Assembly: GCA_963826505.1 (NCBI GenBank)
Contig: CAWGXG010000007.1
Coordinates: 372,001-436,000 of the forward strand
DNA: 64,000 nt
Reading direction: 5' to 3'
Source: CAWGXG01 sp963826505
Lineage (GTDB): Bacteria; Chloroflexota; Anaerolineae; Aggregatilineales; Aggregatilineaceae
Shown: positions 17,479 through 26,367 of the stretch, one piece after another
How the letters are laid out: the number at the start of each line of letters is the position of its first letter
Position numbering within the stretch: position 1 is the stretch's first letter
The notes under the pieces: model-generated
Told to the model about the DNA's origin: nothing
Database searches by the model: none
The model's input: the letters and a program-made list of their open reading frames with translations, nothing else
Made by a program: the position numbers and the translations under genes

Positions 17479-17933
17479 GCCGGGGTGTCGTCCTTTCGGG
17501 TGAGCGGCACGCCGTCCAAATAGCGGCTGTCGCCATCAGCGTAATGTTCTTCTTTCCAGATCGGCGCGCGCTCTTTGACGGTGTCGATCGCATAGCGTGA
17601 CGCCGCGTAAGCCACGTCGCGGTGACCGGCCCGCACCACGATCAACACGCTCGCTTCGCCCAGTTGCAGCGTGCCGATGCGGTGCTGGATGCGGCAGAAG
17701 CGCGCGCCGAAGCGTTCGACCGCCTCGCGCTCGACGTCTGCCAGGACGCGCTCGGCCAGCGCGATGTGCGCCTCGTAGGTCATGGCATGCACCGGCCGGC
17801 CGTCATTGTGATCGCGCACCGTGCCGTAAAAAACCACTAATGCGCCGCTGGCCGCGTCTTCGGTTTCGGCTAACAGCGGTTCCAACGCTAGCGGCGTCTC
17901 GACAATCCAGCGTCCCACGCCGTTACCCTCCAC
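17475..17933 (-). CDS. moaE: molybdopterin synthase catalytic subunit MoaE
   Basis: 152 residues. Diagnostic motifs are GALVVFYGTVRDHNDGR, YEAH, IQHRIGTLQLGEASVLIVV and KERAPIWKEEHY with the catalytic lysine region. MoaE inserts two sulfurs from thiocarboxylated MoaD into cyclic pyranopterin monophosphate. It overlaps moaD upstream by eleven bases and moaC downstream by four, indicating translational coupling. Confidence 0.93.
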   Translation of the reverse strand: MEGNGVGRWIVETPLALEPLLAETEDAASGALVVFYGTVRDHNDGRPVHAMTYEAHIALAERVLADVEREAVERFGARFCRIQHRIGTLQLGEASVLIVVRAGHRDVAYAASRYAIDTVKERAPIWKEEHYADGDSRYLDGVPLTRKDDTPA

Positions 17934-18171
17934 TCACCGGCGGCAGCAGCGCCGCGTGATCACCATCTTGCAGCACGTATTCCGCCCCTACCAGCGTATC
18001 TCCAACGGAAAAAGCGACCGTCGCCAGCCGGTCATCGAGGGCCGGATAGCGGTCGGCCAGCAGCGCGGCCAGCCCGCCGACCGTCCGCACGTCGTCGGGC
18101 AGATCGAGCGTCTGCTGTTTGGTGCCCACGTCTTGTTTGAGCACGCCGTAAAATGTGACCTGTACCTGCAT
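17923..18171 (-). CDS. moaD: molybdopterin synthase sulfur carrier subunit MoaD
   Basis: 82 residues with a ubiquitin-like beta-grasp layout and the obligatory C-terminal Gly-Gly (LPPVSGG), the site of thiocarboxylation. It partners MoaE, whose gene it overlaps. It lies 18 bases after the moaA stop. The order moaA-moaD-moaE-moaC is a common cofactor cassette. Confidence 0.92.
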   Translation of the reverse strand: MQVQVTFYGVLKQDVGTKQQTLDLPDDVRTVGGLAALLADRYPALDDRLATVAFSVGDTLVGAEYVLQDGDHAALLPPVSGG

Positions 18172-18189
18172 GGTGTGGGAATCCTCTCG

Positions 18190-19222
18190 TCACCCGCCGA
18201 TATGGAACATCTCCACTTTATCGACCTGGGTTTTGGTGAGCTGCGTGCGCAGTTCGGAATAGCGATCCGCGCGCGCCTGCCAGACGCCGCGTGCGATCGC
18301 GGTGATCTCTTCGTCGGACGCACCCATCCGCAGTGGTCCGCGCAGATCGGTGCCCGCCACCGCGAACAAACACGTATACATCTCGCCTTCCGGAGACAAC
18401 CGCAGCCGCGTACAGTCGCCGCAGAAGGGGCGCGTCACCGAGGCGATGACCCCGATCTCCCCGCCGCCGTCGCGATAACGATAGCGCCGCGCGACTTCAC
18501 CCGGATAATGCGGCGGGACCGGCTCCAAGCGGCAGCGCCGCGTCGATGCGCGCGACGATCTCGTCGGCAGGCACTACGTCATCCATGCGCCAGCCGTTGA
18601 GCGTGCCCACGTCCATGTATTCGATGAAACGCACGATGTGTCCGTGCTCTTTGCCATAACGCGCCAGATCGACCAGCGTGTGATCGTTGACGCCGCGCTG
18701 CACCACCGTGTTGATCTTGATGGGCGCGAAACCGGCTCGCTCCGCCGCCGCGATCCCGGCCAGCACGTCCTCAACCCCGGACCGGTTGCCGTTCATGTGG
18801 CGGAAGACCGCGTCATCCAGACTGTCCAGGCTGACCGTTACGCGCCGCAGCCCCGCCGCTTTGAGCGCGGCGGCCTTTTGCGGCAACAGGAAACCGTTGG
18901 TCGTCATGGCGAAGTCTTCCACACCATCCAGCGCCGCGAGCTGCTCGACCAGCCGCTCGACCTGCTGGCGAACCAGCGGCTCACCGCCCGTCAGGCGCAG
19001 CTTGACCGCGCCCAGCCCGATGAAGATACGGGCCAGCCGCGTGATCTCCTCGAAGGTGAGCACCTCGCGCTTGGGCAGGAAGCGGTAATTCTCGCCAAAG
19101 ACCTCGGCGGGCATGCAGTACGTACAGCGAAAATTGCAGCGATCCGTTACGGAAATGCGCAAATCGCGAAACGGTCTGTTGATCTGGTCGTGCAGTGTAA
19201 GGGCAGCATTGGATTCGGCCAC
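18190..19222 (-). CDS. moaA: GTP 3',8-cyclase MoaA, frame-disrupted
   Basis: Radical SAM enzyme starting molybdenum cofactor synthesis from GTP. The N-terminal part has the radical SAM motif CNFRCTYCMP and LTGGEPLVR. The C-terminal part carries the second [4Fe-4S] motif (FCGDCTRLRLSPEG, then C in TCLF). The two lie in different frames. Deleting one base near 18529 joins them as ALPLEPVPPHYPGEV, the expected wording, so this is probably a consensus error. I chose the GTG at 19222, which has AGGGAA upstream. The open frame continues to 19363 without similarity to the family. Confidence 0.85.
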
Positions 19223-19517
19223 TTGAATGGTTCCCTGGCTGATGTCGTGGTAAACACAGAACGAACGGGTTTTCACGACGATTTTCTGATTAATTCGTTC
19301 AATGAAGATTATAGCGCATTCGCTCCAAGCCGGAAGGGCAGGATCGGTGGAGCGTCTGACCACCCGGCAAAATCACGCGTAAGGAGATCGAACCCGGTCT
19401 CCAGATGCGCAGTGTCCTATCGCTTGTCACTTCCTGGAACTATTACCTATGATCACACTATAGCGTCTTCCCGTCCGAATAACTCATCGTCCCATTGCAT
19501 AGAAACGGAGAAGCCAC

Positions 19518-20126
19518 ATGCTCAAGAAGATTATCACGTTAGGGGTCGTTGTTCTGCTGGCGGTGGTCGCGATGACCAACGTCCATCTAGCGCAGGCCAG
19601 TGCCACTGTCACCACGGTTGAGCAAACCTGCTCGTTTTTGCACGCGGAGGGCACCAGCACTTCGCCCTACGTGTGGCTGTACGCCTACTCGAATGATTCC
19701 GGGGCAGAATATTACGTGGCCCTGCCGGTCAATCCTGACGGGTCGTTTGCCTACACCCTGAATTTTCCCGCCGCGCCCGCTTACAGTCTTATGAACTACG
19801 AAGTTTGGGGGGCACCCTCGAATACGGTTGCCATCGGTGATCCTGGTTATTGGGATTTCGAAAGCTACTATAACTCGGACGCCAATTGTCAGCCTGCCGT
19901 GCCTGGTCCATCTGCCCCATCGGATTTTGTGCTGCACACCATCATCTGCGACACGGCGCTGTACGGCACGCCAGGCGGTCCGGTGATTCCCGACGATAAA
20001 ATTTCGGCGGGCCAGACCTGGTTCGTCAGCCCCACGCCTGTAGCGGCGGGCGACGGATCGAGCTGGACCGAAATCTTCGTCGGCGGCCCGAATGACGCCT
20101 TCATCCCCTCATCATGCGTGCAGTAG
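19518..20126 (+). CDS. secreted protein, paralogue of the protein at 44206-44928
   Basis: 202 residues with a signal peptide (residues 1-26, ending AQA) and a mature acidic, aromatic-rich chain with three widely spaced cysteines. The last ~70 residues (SDFVLHTIICDTALYG, ISAGQTWFVSPTPV, SSWTEIFVGGPNDAFIPSSCV) align well with the C-terminus of the secreted protein at 44206-44928. I recognise no named domain. The region is an uncharacterised extracellular module. A rho-independent terminator follows at 20177. Confidence 0.6.
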   Translation: MLKKIITLGVVVLLAVVAMTNVHLAQASATVTTVEQTCSFLHAEGTSTSPYVWLYAYSNDSGAEYYVALPVNPDGSFAYTLNFPAAPAYSLMNYEVWGAPSNTVAIGDPGYWDFESYYNSDANCQPAVPGPSAPSDFVLHTIICDTALYGTPGGPVIPDDKISAGQTWFVSPTPVAAGDGSSWTEIFVGGPNDAFIPSSCVQ

Positions 20127-20176
20127 ACAGCCTCGCTTCGGCAGCCTGATCCGCCGCGCGTTCGTGATCTCCGGGT

Positions 20177-20203
20177 CCCTTCTCGCTGCGAGAAGGGGCT
20201 TTT
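20177..20203 (+). terminator. rho-independent terminator
   Basis: A perfect 9-bp stem (cccttctcg with cgagaaggg, loop ctg) is followed by gctttt. It sits 50 bases after the secreted-protein stop and before the AlaX-like gene. Confidence 0.7.
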
Positions 20204-20311
20204 CGTGTCATAGGCCGGTTCGCGCCGGTGCGAAATTCGCCTGCCCATTTCCGCCGCGAGATGTTAAAATACACAGAGTGCCACGCCGGACCCAAAAATC
20301 ATGAATGCCCT

Positions 20312-21532
20312 ATGACCACTCACCGTTTGTATTACAGCGAACCCTATATTATTGCCTTTGACGCCGATCTGGTGGCGTTGACGGATTATCAGGGCGCCCC
20401 TGCCGCCATCCTGGATCGAAGCTATTTCTACCCGACCAGCGGCGGACAGCCGCACGACACTGGCCAGCTTAACGGTAGGGCGGTGGTGGACGTGGCGATA
20501 CGCGAGTCAGACGGGGCGGTGTTGCATATTCTGGACGCCCCGCTCGACGTTGGACCGGTCACCGGGCGGATCGACTGGGCGCGCCGCTTCGATCACATGC
20601 AGCATCATACCGGCCAGCATATCCTGTCGCAGGCATTTATCCAGGTGGCGGACGCGGATACGGTCGGCTTTCATCTCAGCCCGGACAGCGTCACGATCGA
20701 CCTGGAGCGACCCGACATCACGCCGGACGAGATCGAGGCCGCTGAAGCCCTCGCGAACCAGATCGTCACCGAAAATCGGACGGTGCGGACGTGGTTTCCG
20801 ACCCCGGACGAGCTGCCCGGGTTGGCGCTGCGCAAAGTGCCGGAAGTCGAGGGCAAGCTGCGCGTGGTCGAGGTGGACGGGTTTGATACTAACGCCTGCG
20901 GCGGGACGCACGTCGCGCGCACGGGCGAGATCGGCCTGATCAAGGTGTTGCGCGCTCAGCGGCAAGGCGACACCGTGCGTGTGGAGTTTTGCTGCGGCGG
21001 GCGAGCCTTCGAGGATTATCGCCAAAAACACGCGCTGCTCAGCCAGCTTTCGGCGGAACTGACCACCGGTTACACCGAGATTCCGGCGTCACTGAACAAG
21101 CTGCGCGAGGAAAATAAGGCGCTGCGCCGCGACGTGAAAACGCTGCGCGCCGAAGCACTGGAGCACGAAGCTGCGCAGTTGTGGCAGGACGCCCACAACT
21201 CGGCCGCTGGCGGGATGACGCTGATCGTGCGGGCCTTCGAGGGGCGCGACGTAGCTGACGTCCGCCAACTCGTGCAGCATCTCATCGGCCATCCTGCGAC
21301 GATCGCCCTGTGCGGCGCAGCCGGAGACAAAGCCCAACTCATACTGGCGCGCTCGGACGATCTGCCCCACGATATGGTCGCGGCTCTGCGGGCCGGGCTG
21401 GCCGTATGGGGCGTGGATCGCGGCGGGGGCCGTCCCTCGTTTGCGCAAGGCGGCGGCACAGCAGCCGATCGCGCCGCTGTCGATGCCGCTTTACACGCCG
21501 CTTCCAACCATCTGCACTCAATGGAAAGATAA
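20312..21532 (+). CDS. alanyl-tRNA editing protein (AlaX-type, with DHHA1 domain)
   Basis: 406 residues from the ATG at 20312 (MTTHRLYYSEP). The open frame runs to 20228 but lacks family similarity there. The editing domain carries HMQHHTGQHILSQAF and CGGTHVARTGEIG, whose two histidines, cysteine and histidine bind zinc as in AlaRS editing domains. A coiled-coil segment (residues ~240-290) and a DHHA1 domain with RGGGRPSFAQGGG follow. It hydrolyses mischarged Ser- or Gly-tRNA(Ala) in trans. There is no catalytic AlaRS domain. Confidence 0.88.
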   Translation: MTTHRLYYSEPYIIAFDADLVALTDYQGAPAAILDRSYFYPTSGGQPHDTGQLNGRAVVDVAIRESDGAVLHILDAPLDVGPVTGRIDWARRFDHMQHHTGQHILSQAFIQVADADTVGFHLSPDSVTIDLERPDITPDEIEAAEALANQIVTENRTVRTWFPTPDELPGLALRKVPEVEGKLRVVEVDGFDTNACGGTHVARTGEIGLIKVLRAQRQGDTVRVEFCCGGRAFEDYRQKHALLSQLSAELTTGYTEIPASLNKLREENKALRRDVKTLRAEALEHEAAQLWQDAHNSAAGGMTLIVRAFEGRDVADVRQLVQHLIGHPATIALCGAAGDKAQLILARSDDLPHDMVAALRAGLAVWGVDRGGGRPSFAQGGGTAADRAAVDAALHAASNHLHSMER

Positions 21533-21542
21533 GGAACTTATC

Positions 21543-22412
21543 GTGCAAGAACTGGTCCCTGGAGTCTTCGTAGAAACCGGTCTGCGCCTGGTCAACGTGG
21601 GCGCTATCCTGACTCAGGATGGCTTCGTGCTGATCGACACGCCGCCCTATCCTGACGACGCCCGCCAATGGCGGCGGCAGTTGTCCGAGATCGCGCCGCT
21701 GCCGGTGCTTGCCATCATCAACACCGACAGTCACCGCGACCGTGTGCTGGGCAACAGTTGGTTCAACGCCCGCGCAATCGTGGCCCACGATGAGTTGATC
21801 GCCCAGATCAAAAGCCTCTCGGCCACGTTCCTTGACAACACTGTCGATGCCCTGACTCAAACTCCGCTGGATCGCGAGCGTTTTGTAGGGGCGGAACTGC
21901 GCGTGCCGACCGTGGGATTTTCGTACCGCATGCAGTTACGCTACGGCGGCCAGACGATTCCACTGCTGTCTATGCCCGGCCCTACCGCCGGGAACCTGTG
22001 GGTCCACCTGCCGGAGCAGCGCCTGGTGTTCACGGGGGACAGCCTGGTCGTGGATCAGCATCCGCACATCACCAGCCTGTGTACCAAGCTCTGGCTGGAA
22101 AACCTGACGAACTTGCGCCGCGCCCGTTTCGCGGCAGACATCGTCGTGCCGGGGCGCGGTCCGATCACCGATAAAGATGCCACCGAAGCGATTTCGTACT
22201 ATCTGCGACTGGCGCGCCGCCGGGTATACAGCCTGTTCCGGGCCGGGCGCCCGCGCGCCGACACGTCGACGTTAGTGCCCGAGCTGTTGGATCTGTTCCC
22301 TTACGACAACGGCGAGCTAGAAAATGTTCAGCGGCGGATCAAAAGCGGGCTGGATCGCATTTACGAAGAGTTCAAGCTAAACGATCGCAGCAACGACAGC
22401 CCGCCGAGGTAG
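21543..22412 (+). CDS. metallo-beta-lactamase-fold protein with degenerate metal site
   Basis: 289 residues from a GTG at 21543 with AAGGA upstream. The longer overlapping start at 21441 is rejected. The order of segments follows the MBL fold, but ligands are changed: the NTHxHxDH motif reads NTDSHRDR, the GHTPG region GPTAG, and the later GHGP reads GRGP. Only one histidine and the aspartates (including FTGDSLV) remain. A C-terminal helical region of ~80 residues follows. It may have lost hydrolase activity or use a different metal site. It lies 10 bases after the AlaX-like gene and is likely co-transcribed. Confidence 0.6.
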   Translation: MQELVPGVFVETGLRLVNVGAILTQDGFVLIDTPPYPDDARQWRRQLSEIAPLPVLAIINTDSHRDRVLGNSWFNARAIVAHDELIAQIKSLSATFLDNTVDALTQTPLDRERFVGAELRVPTVGFSYRMQLRYGGQTIPLLSMPGPTAGNLWVHLPEQRLVFTGDSLVVDQHPHITSLCTKLWLENLTNLRRARFAADIVVPGRGPITDKDATEAISYYLRLARRRVYSLFRAGRPRADTSTLVPELLDLFPYDNGELENVQRRIKSGLDRIYEEFKLNDRSNDSPPR

Positions 22413-22600
22413 GCGGGCGCAGCCACTGTTACCCTCCATCCCTAAGCGACCTTCAATCGCGACCCTTTCACCCAGCCCGGAACGGGGAGTAAGGCGTTGA
22501 TCGCGCAGCCAGATGCTGGCGCGCAATGACGTCGTGCGACGCACTGCCTGCTGTTTTTGGCGCGCGCCAAAGATGCAATTTCATGCGTTTTAATGATATC
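22413..22600. other. intergenic region without detectable gene
   Basis: Between the MBL-fold gene and the hybrid sensor promoter I see no supported reading frame or hairpin. A 90-codon minus-strand frame here has no ribosome site and odd composition. The sequence becomes AT-rich toward 22600. Confidence 0.5.
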
Positions 22601-22629
22601 TTGACAAAACAGACGGTTTGTGAGATAAG
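22601..22629 (+). promoter_or_regulatory. predicted sigma70-type promoter
   Basis: TTGACA at 22601-22606 and GATAAG at 22624-22629 with a 17-base spacer, in a markedly AT-rich stretch. A TATAAT also occurs at 22669 further downstream. Either could drive the receiver/kinase gene. Confidence 0.45.
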
Positions 22630-22781
22630 TCGTGAATATTGGGAAGATTTAATATCCATATTTTGGGTATAATGAAGTAGGTATAGTGTATAAATGCAAA
22701 TGGACGATCGGGCGCATGACAACTCAGGCGGCTTCATCATTCAATCACCGCACTCAAACGCATCAGCGGAGGCAGGCTCAG

Positions 22782-23903
22782 ATGCACGAATCTGTTTTAT
22801 TCGTAGAAGACAACCCAGATTTGCGCGAGAATGCTGCCCTCGTCCTCACTATGGAAGGGTATTCGGTGCGGGTCGCGCGCGATGGGCGCGAAGCACTGGA
22901 CGTGTTGGAAGAGGGGTTCTTGCCACATCTGATCGTGAGCGACATCATGATGCCGCGCATGGACGGGTACGAATTCTTCCAGGCCGTGCGCCAGAAATCA
23001 CACCTGCGCAGCGTGCCTTTTATCTTCTTGACGGCGCGCGGATCGCGGCGCGACGTGTCTACCGGCCGTATGTTGGGGGCCGACGATTACCTGGTCAAGC
23101 CCTTTGATCCGGAAGAATTTCTCATCGCCGTACAGAGCAAGCTACAACGCGCGGCGGAACTGCGCGCCCAGGTCAATGAAGATATGGCCGAGGCGCGGCA
23201 AACTCTGGTGCAGATGATCTCCCACGAGCTGCGCACGCCGCTCACCTACGTGACCGGCGGGTTTGCGCTGCTGGTCGAGGAATTGGAGCGGCAGACGATG
23301 GCTGGCTCTGAGGACATCCGCGTTAGCCTCGATCTGATTCAGGATGGTACGAAGCGCCTGAACCGTCTGGCGGAACAAACCGTGCTGTATGCGCAGCTGC
23401 TGAGCGGCTACGTGGCGCAGCGTGTAAACGGCACGTGCGAAGCGTTCGAACTGGCCTATCTGGTGGACAGCGCTGTGTCCACACTGGGCGAGTCGAGTCG
23501 TCGCCGGAAGATCACGGTGATGCAGGACGCATCGGACAGCGATCCGATCACGGTATGCGGGCTGCCCGAAATGTTGGTAACAGCCATCAGCGAAGTGGTA
23601 CGCAACGCGATCCAGTATTCGGCAGCGGACTCGGCCATCACAATCCGGCTCAGCCGTGACAATCAGGAAGCCGTGCTGACCGTGACCGACGAGGGCATCG
23701 GCATCAAACCCGGCGATCTCGAAACCATCTGGAACGCGATGGTCCAATCCGACCGCTCGCAGCATGAGCAGCAGGGCGTAGGCATGGGTCTGCCGATCGT
23801 CAAGGGGATCATCACGGCGCACAAGGGCACGATTGCGTTGTTCAGCGTGCCAAACCAGGGGACCGAAGTTACGCTGCGCCTGCCGCTGTCGAAGACAGCC
23901 TGA
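22782..23903 (+). CDS. receiver-histidine kinase hybrid protein
   Basis: 373 residues from the ATG at 22782, which has GGAGG upstream. An N-terminal receiver domain has the acidic pair in VEDN, phospho-acceptor D54 in SDIMMPRMDG and K106 in LVKPFD. A short helical linker leads to HisKA with H148 in MISHELRTPL, then HATPase with N-box EVVRNAIQYS, G1 box DEGIGIKPGD and G2 region GVGMGLPIVKG. There is no sensor or membrane segment, so it is cytoplasmic and responds to phosphorylation of its own receiver or acts as a phosphorelay node. The output partner is not identified. Confidence 0.85.
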   Translation: MHESVLFVEDNPDLRENAALVLTMEGYSVRVARDGREALDVLEEGFLPHLIVSDIMMPRMDGYEFFQAVRQKSHLRSVPFIFLTARGSRRDVSTGRMLGADDYLVKPFDPEEFLIAVQSKLQRAAELRAQVNEDMAEARQTLVQMISHELRTPLTYVTGGFALLVEELERQTMAGSEDIRVSLDLIQDGTKRLNRLAEQTVLYAQLLSGYVAQRVNGTCEAFELAYLVDSAVSTLGESSRRRKITVMQDASDSDPITVCGLPEMLVTAISEVVRNAIQYSAADSAITIRLSRDNQEAVLTVTDEGIGIKPGDLETIWNAMVQSDRSQHEQQGVGMGLPIVKGIITAHKGTIALFSVPNQGTEVTLRLPLSKTA

Positions 23904-23932
23904 TCGGGATAAGGAGGTTAGGCTGAGACGTT

Positions 23933-24712
23933 CTAGAACCCCAGCATAGCCCCGCCGTCGATCAGAATCACCTGCCCCCGGATCATAAACGCGTCGGGGG
24001 AGCACAAAAACGCCACCACTCCGGCCAAGTCCTCAGAGGTCAACATTTGTCCGGCGGGTGTGCGCGCCAGCGTGTAGGCCGAGATTTCCTCGAAGCGCTC
24101 GCGCATCCCAGGGAAGTGTTGCAACGCGTCCGTTTGGACCATACCCGCCGAGATCGCGTTCACGACGATGTGCTGCGGTGCGAGTTCAGCAGCCAGATAG
24201 CGCGTCACGGCTTCGAGCGCCGCCTTAGACGCCCCCACGACCACGTATTCCGGCAGGACGCGCTGCGCGCCGACGCTCGACACGTTGACGATCGCCCCGC
24301 CGCCGCGCGCCTGCATCAGCGGCGCGGCCCGCTGCGCCAGGAACAACGCCGCCCGCGCATTGATGTTCAACGTCCAGTCCCAGCCTTTGACGCGCTGTTC
24401 CATCACCGGGCGGTTGTAGCCCGAGGCCGCGTTGTGCACGAGAATATCCAGCCCGCCGAAGGTCGTCGCTGCCTCGTCGATCAGCCGTTCGATCTCGTCG
24501 GGCTGGCCCACGTCCGCGCGCACGAGATGCGCCCGCCGTCCCAGCGCGGTGATCGCGGCGGCAGTTTCTTCGGCGGGAGCGCGATTGCGAAAATAGTTAA
24601 CGACGATGTCCGCGCCTTCTGATGCCAGACGCAGCGCGATCGCTTTCCCGATACCGCGCCCGCTGCCGGTGATCAGCGCGATCTTGCCTTCAAAACGGCT
24701 GGACTGTGCCAC
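23933..24712 (-). CDS. fabL: SDR-family oxidoreductase, FabL-like enoyl-ACP reductase
   Basis: About 259 residues from the GTG at 24712 (AAGGGGG upstream). NAD(P)-binding motif TGSGRGIG, NAA motif in HNAASGYN, catalytic serine in NVSSVG and a Tyr-x6-Lys pair in YVVVGASK. The Tyr-x6-Lys spacing, WDWTLNINARA and DMIRGQ-like ending (AFMIRGQVILIDGG) fit the FabL branch of enoyl-acyl-carrier-protein reductases rather than FabG, which has Tyr-x3-Lys. The likely reaction is NADPH-dependent reduction of enoyl-ACP in fatty acid synthesis. No other fab gene is nearby. Confidence 0.7.
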   Translation of the reverse strand: MAQSSRFEGKIALITGSGRGIGKAIALRLASEGADIVVNYFRNRAPAEETAAAITALGRRAHLVRADVGQPDEIERLIDEAATTFGGLDILVHNAASGYNRPVMEQRVKGWDWTLNINARAALFLAQRAAPLMQARGGGAIVNVSSVGAQRVLPEYVVVGASKAALEAVTRYLAAELAPQHIVVNAISAGMVQTDALQHFPGMRERFEEISAYTLARTPAGQMLTSEDLAGVVAFLCSPDAFMIRGQVILIDGGAMLGF

Positions 24713-24804
24713 GTTGTACCCCCTTGGCTTCGCCAAAGATCTCCTTTACCCCATCCCCCTTAGCGAAAAGTCCGGTCTGGGGTGATGATTCACTTGGAGC
24801 AGTT

Positions 24805-25602
24805 CTATAGTGCTTGAATGTCGATGCGTTCCAGGGCGAGCCACTGCTGCGCCGTCGTCGCCAACAGGCCGAAGCCAAAGCGGCCCTGCGGCGTCACGAT
24901 GGCGTATTGGTTATCCATCCACGCGATGAAGCCCAACGGTCCGCGCGGGGCGGCAGGCGTGGTTAGCAGGTCGACGCCGTCTACCGCGAAACGCACCGAC
25001 TCCGCGCGCCATTCGAGCGTGTATGTGTGCGGGTCGATCAGATCGACGGGGAGCAGAGTCTCCGCCGCGCCGATAGCGCGTTGGGCCAGCGGCCATAGGC
25101 GGCGGTAGAGCGCAGGGACGCGCATCACCAGAAAGCCGGGCAGCGCGAAGGGGGCCAGCAGCCAAAACGCCGGGCGCGAAGCATCCAGCACGGCGGCCTT
25201 CCAACCGTGGCCCGGCACACCTGCTGCAAACGTCATCGCATTGGGCGGCGATCCGAAGAAGAACCACGCGGCGCGCGGCAAGCGCGGTCGTTGACCCCCT
25301 ACCGGGACAAACGGCTCATTCCAAAAGCCGAACCCGGCGGTGCCGCGCAGATCGGCGGTGGGATGCGAGGCCCAGGCGCGTACCGTCAACCGCAGCGGTG
25401 CACGCCAGGGAAACGCCCGCGCGGGCAGGCCACGATAATCGCTGATTTGGGCATCGCTGTAGGCCCGCGCGTCGCACGGATTGAGCACGCAGCGCAGCCG
25501 TCCATCGTTGAGATCGAGACGCCCCGCGCCGATCGTCCACGGCTGCCAGCGCGCGTCAAGCGTCCCCCCCGCGAATGTCTCCGTCACATGCGCGTTCATC
25601 AC
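24805..25602 (-). CDS. concanavalin-like/LamG-fold hypothetical protein
   Basis: 265 residues, no signal peptide. Beta-rich with tryptophans at the positions seen in concanavalin-A-like jelly rolls (FAGGTLDARWQPW at the start, FGFWNEPF, HTYTLEWRAESVRFAVDG near the end). The order resembles family-16-like or LamG lectin folds, but I see no catalytic ExDxE motif. A short hydrophobic insert around residues 140-165 is unusual. It lies next to an alpha/beta hydrolase on the same strand. Function unknown. Confidence 0.5.
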   Translation of the reverse strand: MMNAHVTETFAGGTLDARWQPWTIGAGRLDLNDGRLRCVLNPCDARAYSDAQISDYRGLPARAFPWRAPLRLTVRAWASHPTADLRGTAGFGFWNEPFVPVGGQRPRLPRAAWFFFGSPPNAMTFAAGVPGHGWKAAVLDASRPAFWLLAPFALPGFLVMRVPALYRRLWPLAQRAIGAAETLLPVDLIDPHTYTLEWRAESVRFAVDGVDLLTTPAAPRGPLGFIAWMDNQYAIVTPQGRFGFGLLATTAQQWLALERIDIQAL

Positions 25603-25605
25603 GCG

Positions 25606-26355
25606 CTACGCCTGCGCCGCCTGGAGATGATCCCACAGGGCGCGGCGGAAAGCGTCGGGCTGCTCGCGGTGAACAGGGTGTCCGCAGTCGAACATCATCA
25701 GGCGGGCGTTGGGCGCGCGCTCGACCAGTTTACGTCCCAGGGCTTCCGGATTAAGCGTGTCGCCGCGGCCCAACATCAGCAGCAGCGGGCAGGTGATCTG
25801 GTCCGCTTCGGCCAGGGTCACGTTGCCGCCGCTGTCGATGATCTGCTTCATAGCGGTCACCCAGCCCAGGACCACGCGCTCGATAGGCTGATCGCCGTGC
25901 CGGGCGCGCACTTCCGCGCTGACCCAGGTAGCCGGCCATTTACTCTGAACTTGCTCGCGCAGTTCCGGCGTGAACGATCCGACCGCGCCCCAGGTCGCCA
26001 CCGAACGCACCAGATCGGGCCGTAGAATGGGCACCAGCAGCGCGACTTCGCCGCCGTCGCTGAAGCCGACAATGTGCGCCCCGGCCACGCCGAGCGCGTC
26101 CAGCCAGGCGCATACGTCTTCGGCGTCGCGGCGGTAGAAGTCGCGGGAATAGACGCGCGGCTTGGGACCCGATCGCCCGTAGCCACGCCGAGTAAGGGCC
26201 AGCACGCGGTACTGCGCGCTCAGCCAGTCAATCTCCGGCCCCCATTCGCTGTCCCACGTCCCCAGCCAGCCGTGAATCAATACGACGACCGGCTTATCTG
26301 TGCCGCCGGTGTCGACGTAATCGATGGTGGCCCCGTTGACCTGCACGACAGGCAT
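25606..26355 (-). CDS. alpha/beta hydrolase
   Basis: 249 residues with an oxyanion-hole motif HGWLG, nucleophile elbow GFSDGG (serine), acidic residue in the LGRGDTLNP region and the histidine in DCGHPVHREQP. Typical of small esterase or peptidase-like hydrolases. It ends 4 bases before the start of the jelly-roll gene downstream and follows the HAD gene by 12 bases, so the three are probably one unit. The substrate is unknown. Confidence 0.8.
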   Translation of the reverse strand: MPVVQVNGATIDYVDTGGTDKPVVVLIHGWLGTWDSEWGPEIDWLSAQYRVLALTRRGYGRSGPKPRVYSRDFYRRDAEDVCAWLDALGVAGAHIVGFSDGGEVALLVPILRPDLVRSVATWGAVGSFTPELREQVQSKWPATWVSAEVRARHGDQPIERVVLGWVTAMKQIIDSGGNVTLAEADQITCPLLLMLGRGDTLNPEALGRKLVERAPNARLMMFDCGHPVHREQPDAFRRALWDHLQAAQA

Positions 26356-26367
26356 CCGGCGATCCCC

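Noticed and set aside
22468..22740. Minus-strand frame of 90 codons upstream of the receiver/kinase gene
   Set aside because: It overlaps two promoter-like elements on the opposite strand, lacks a ribosome site and has no recognisable domain.
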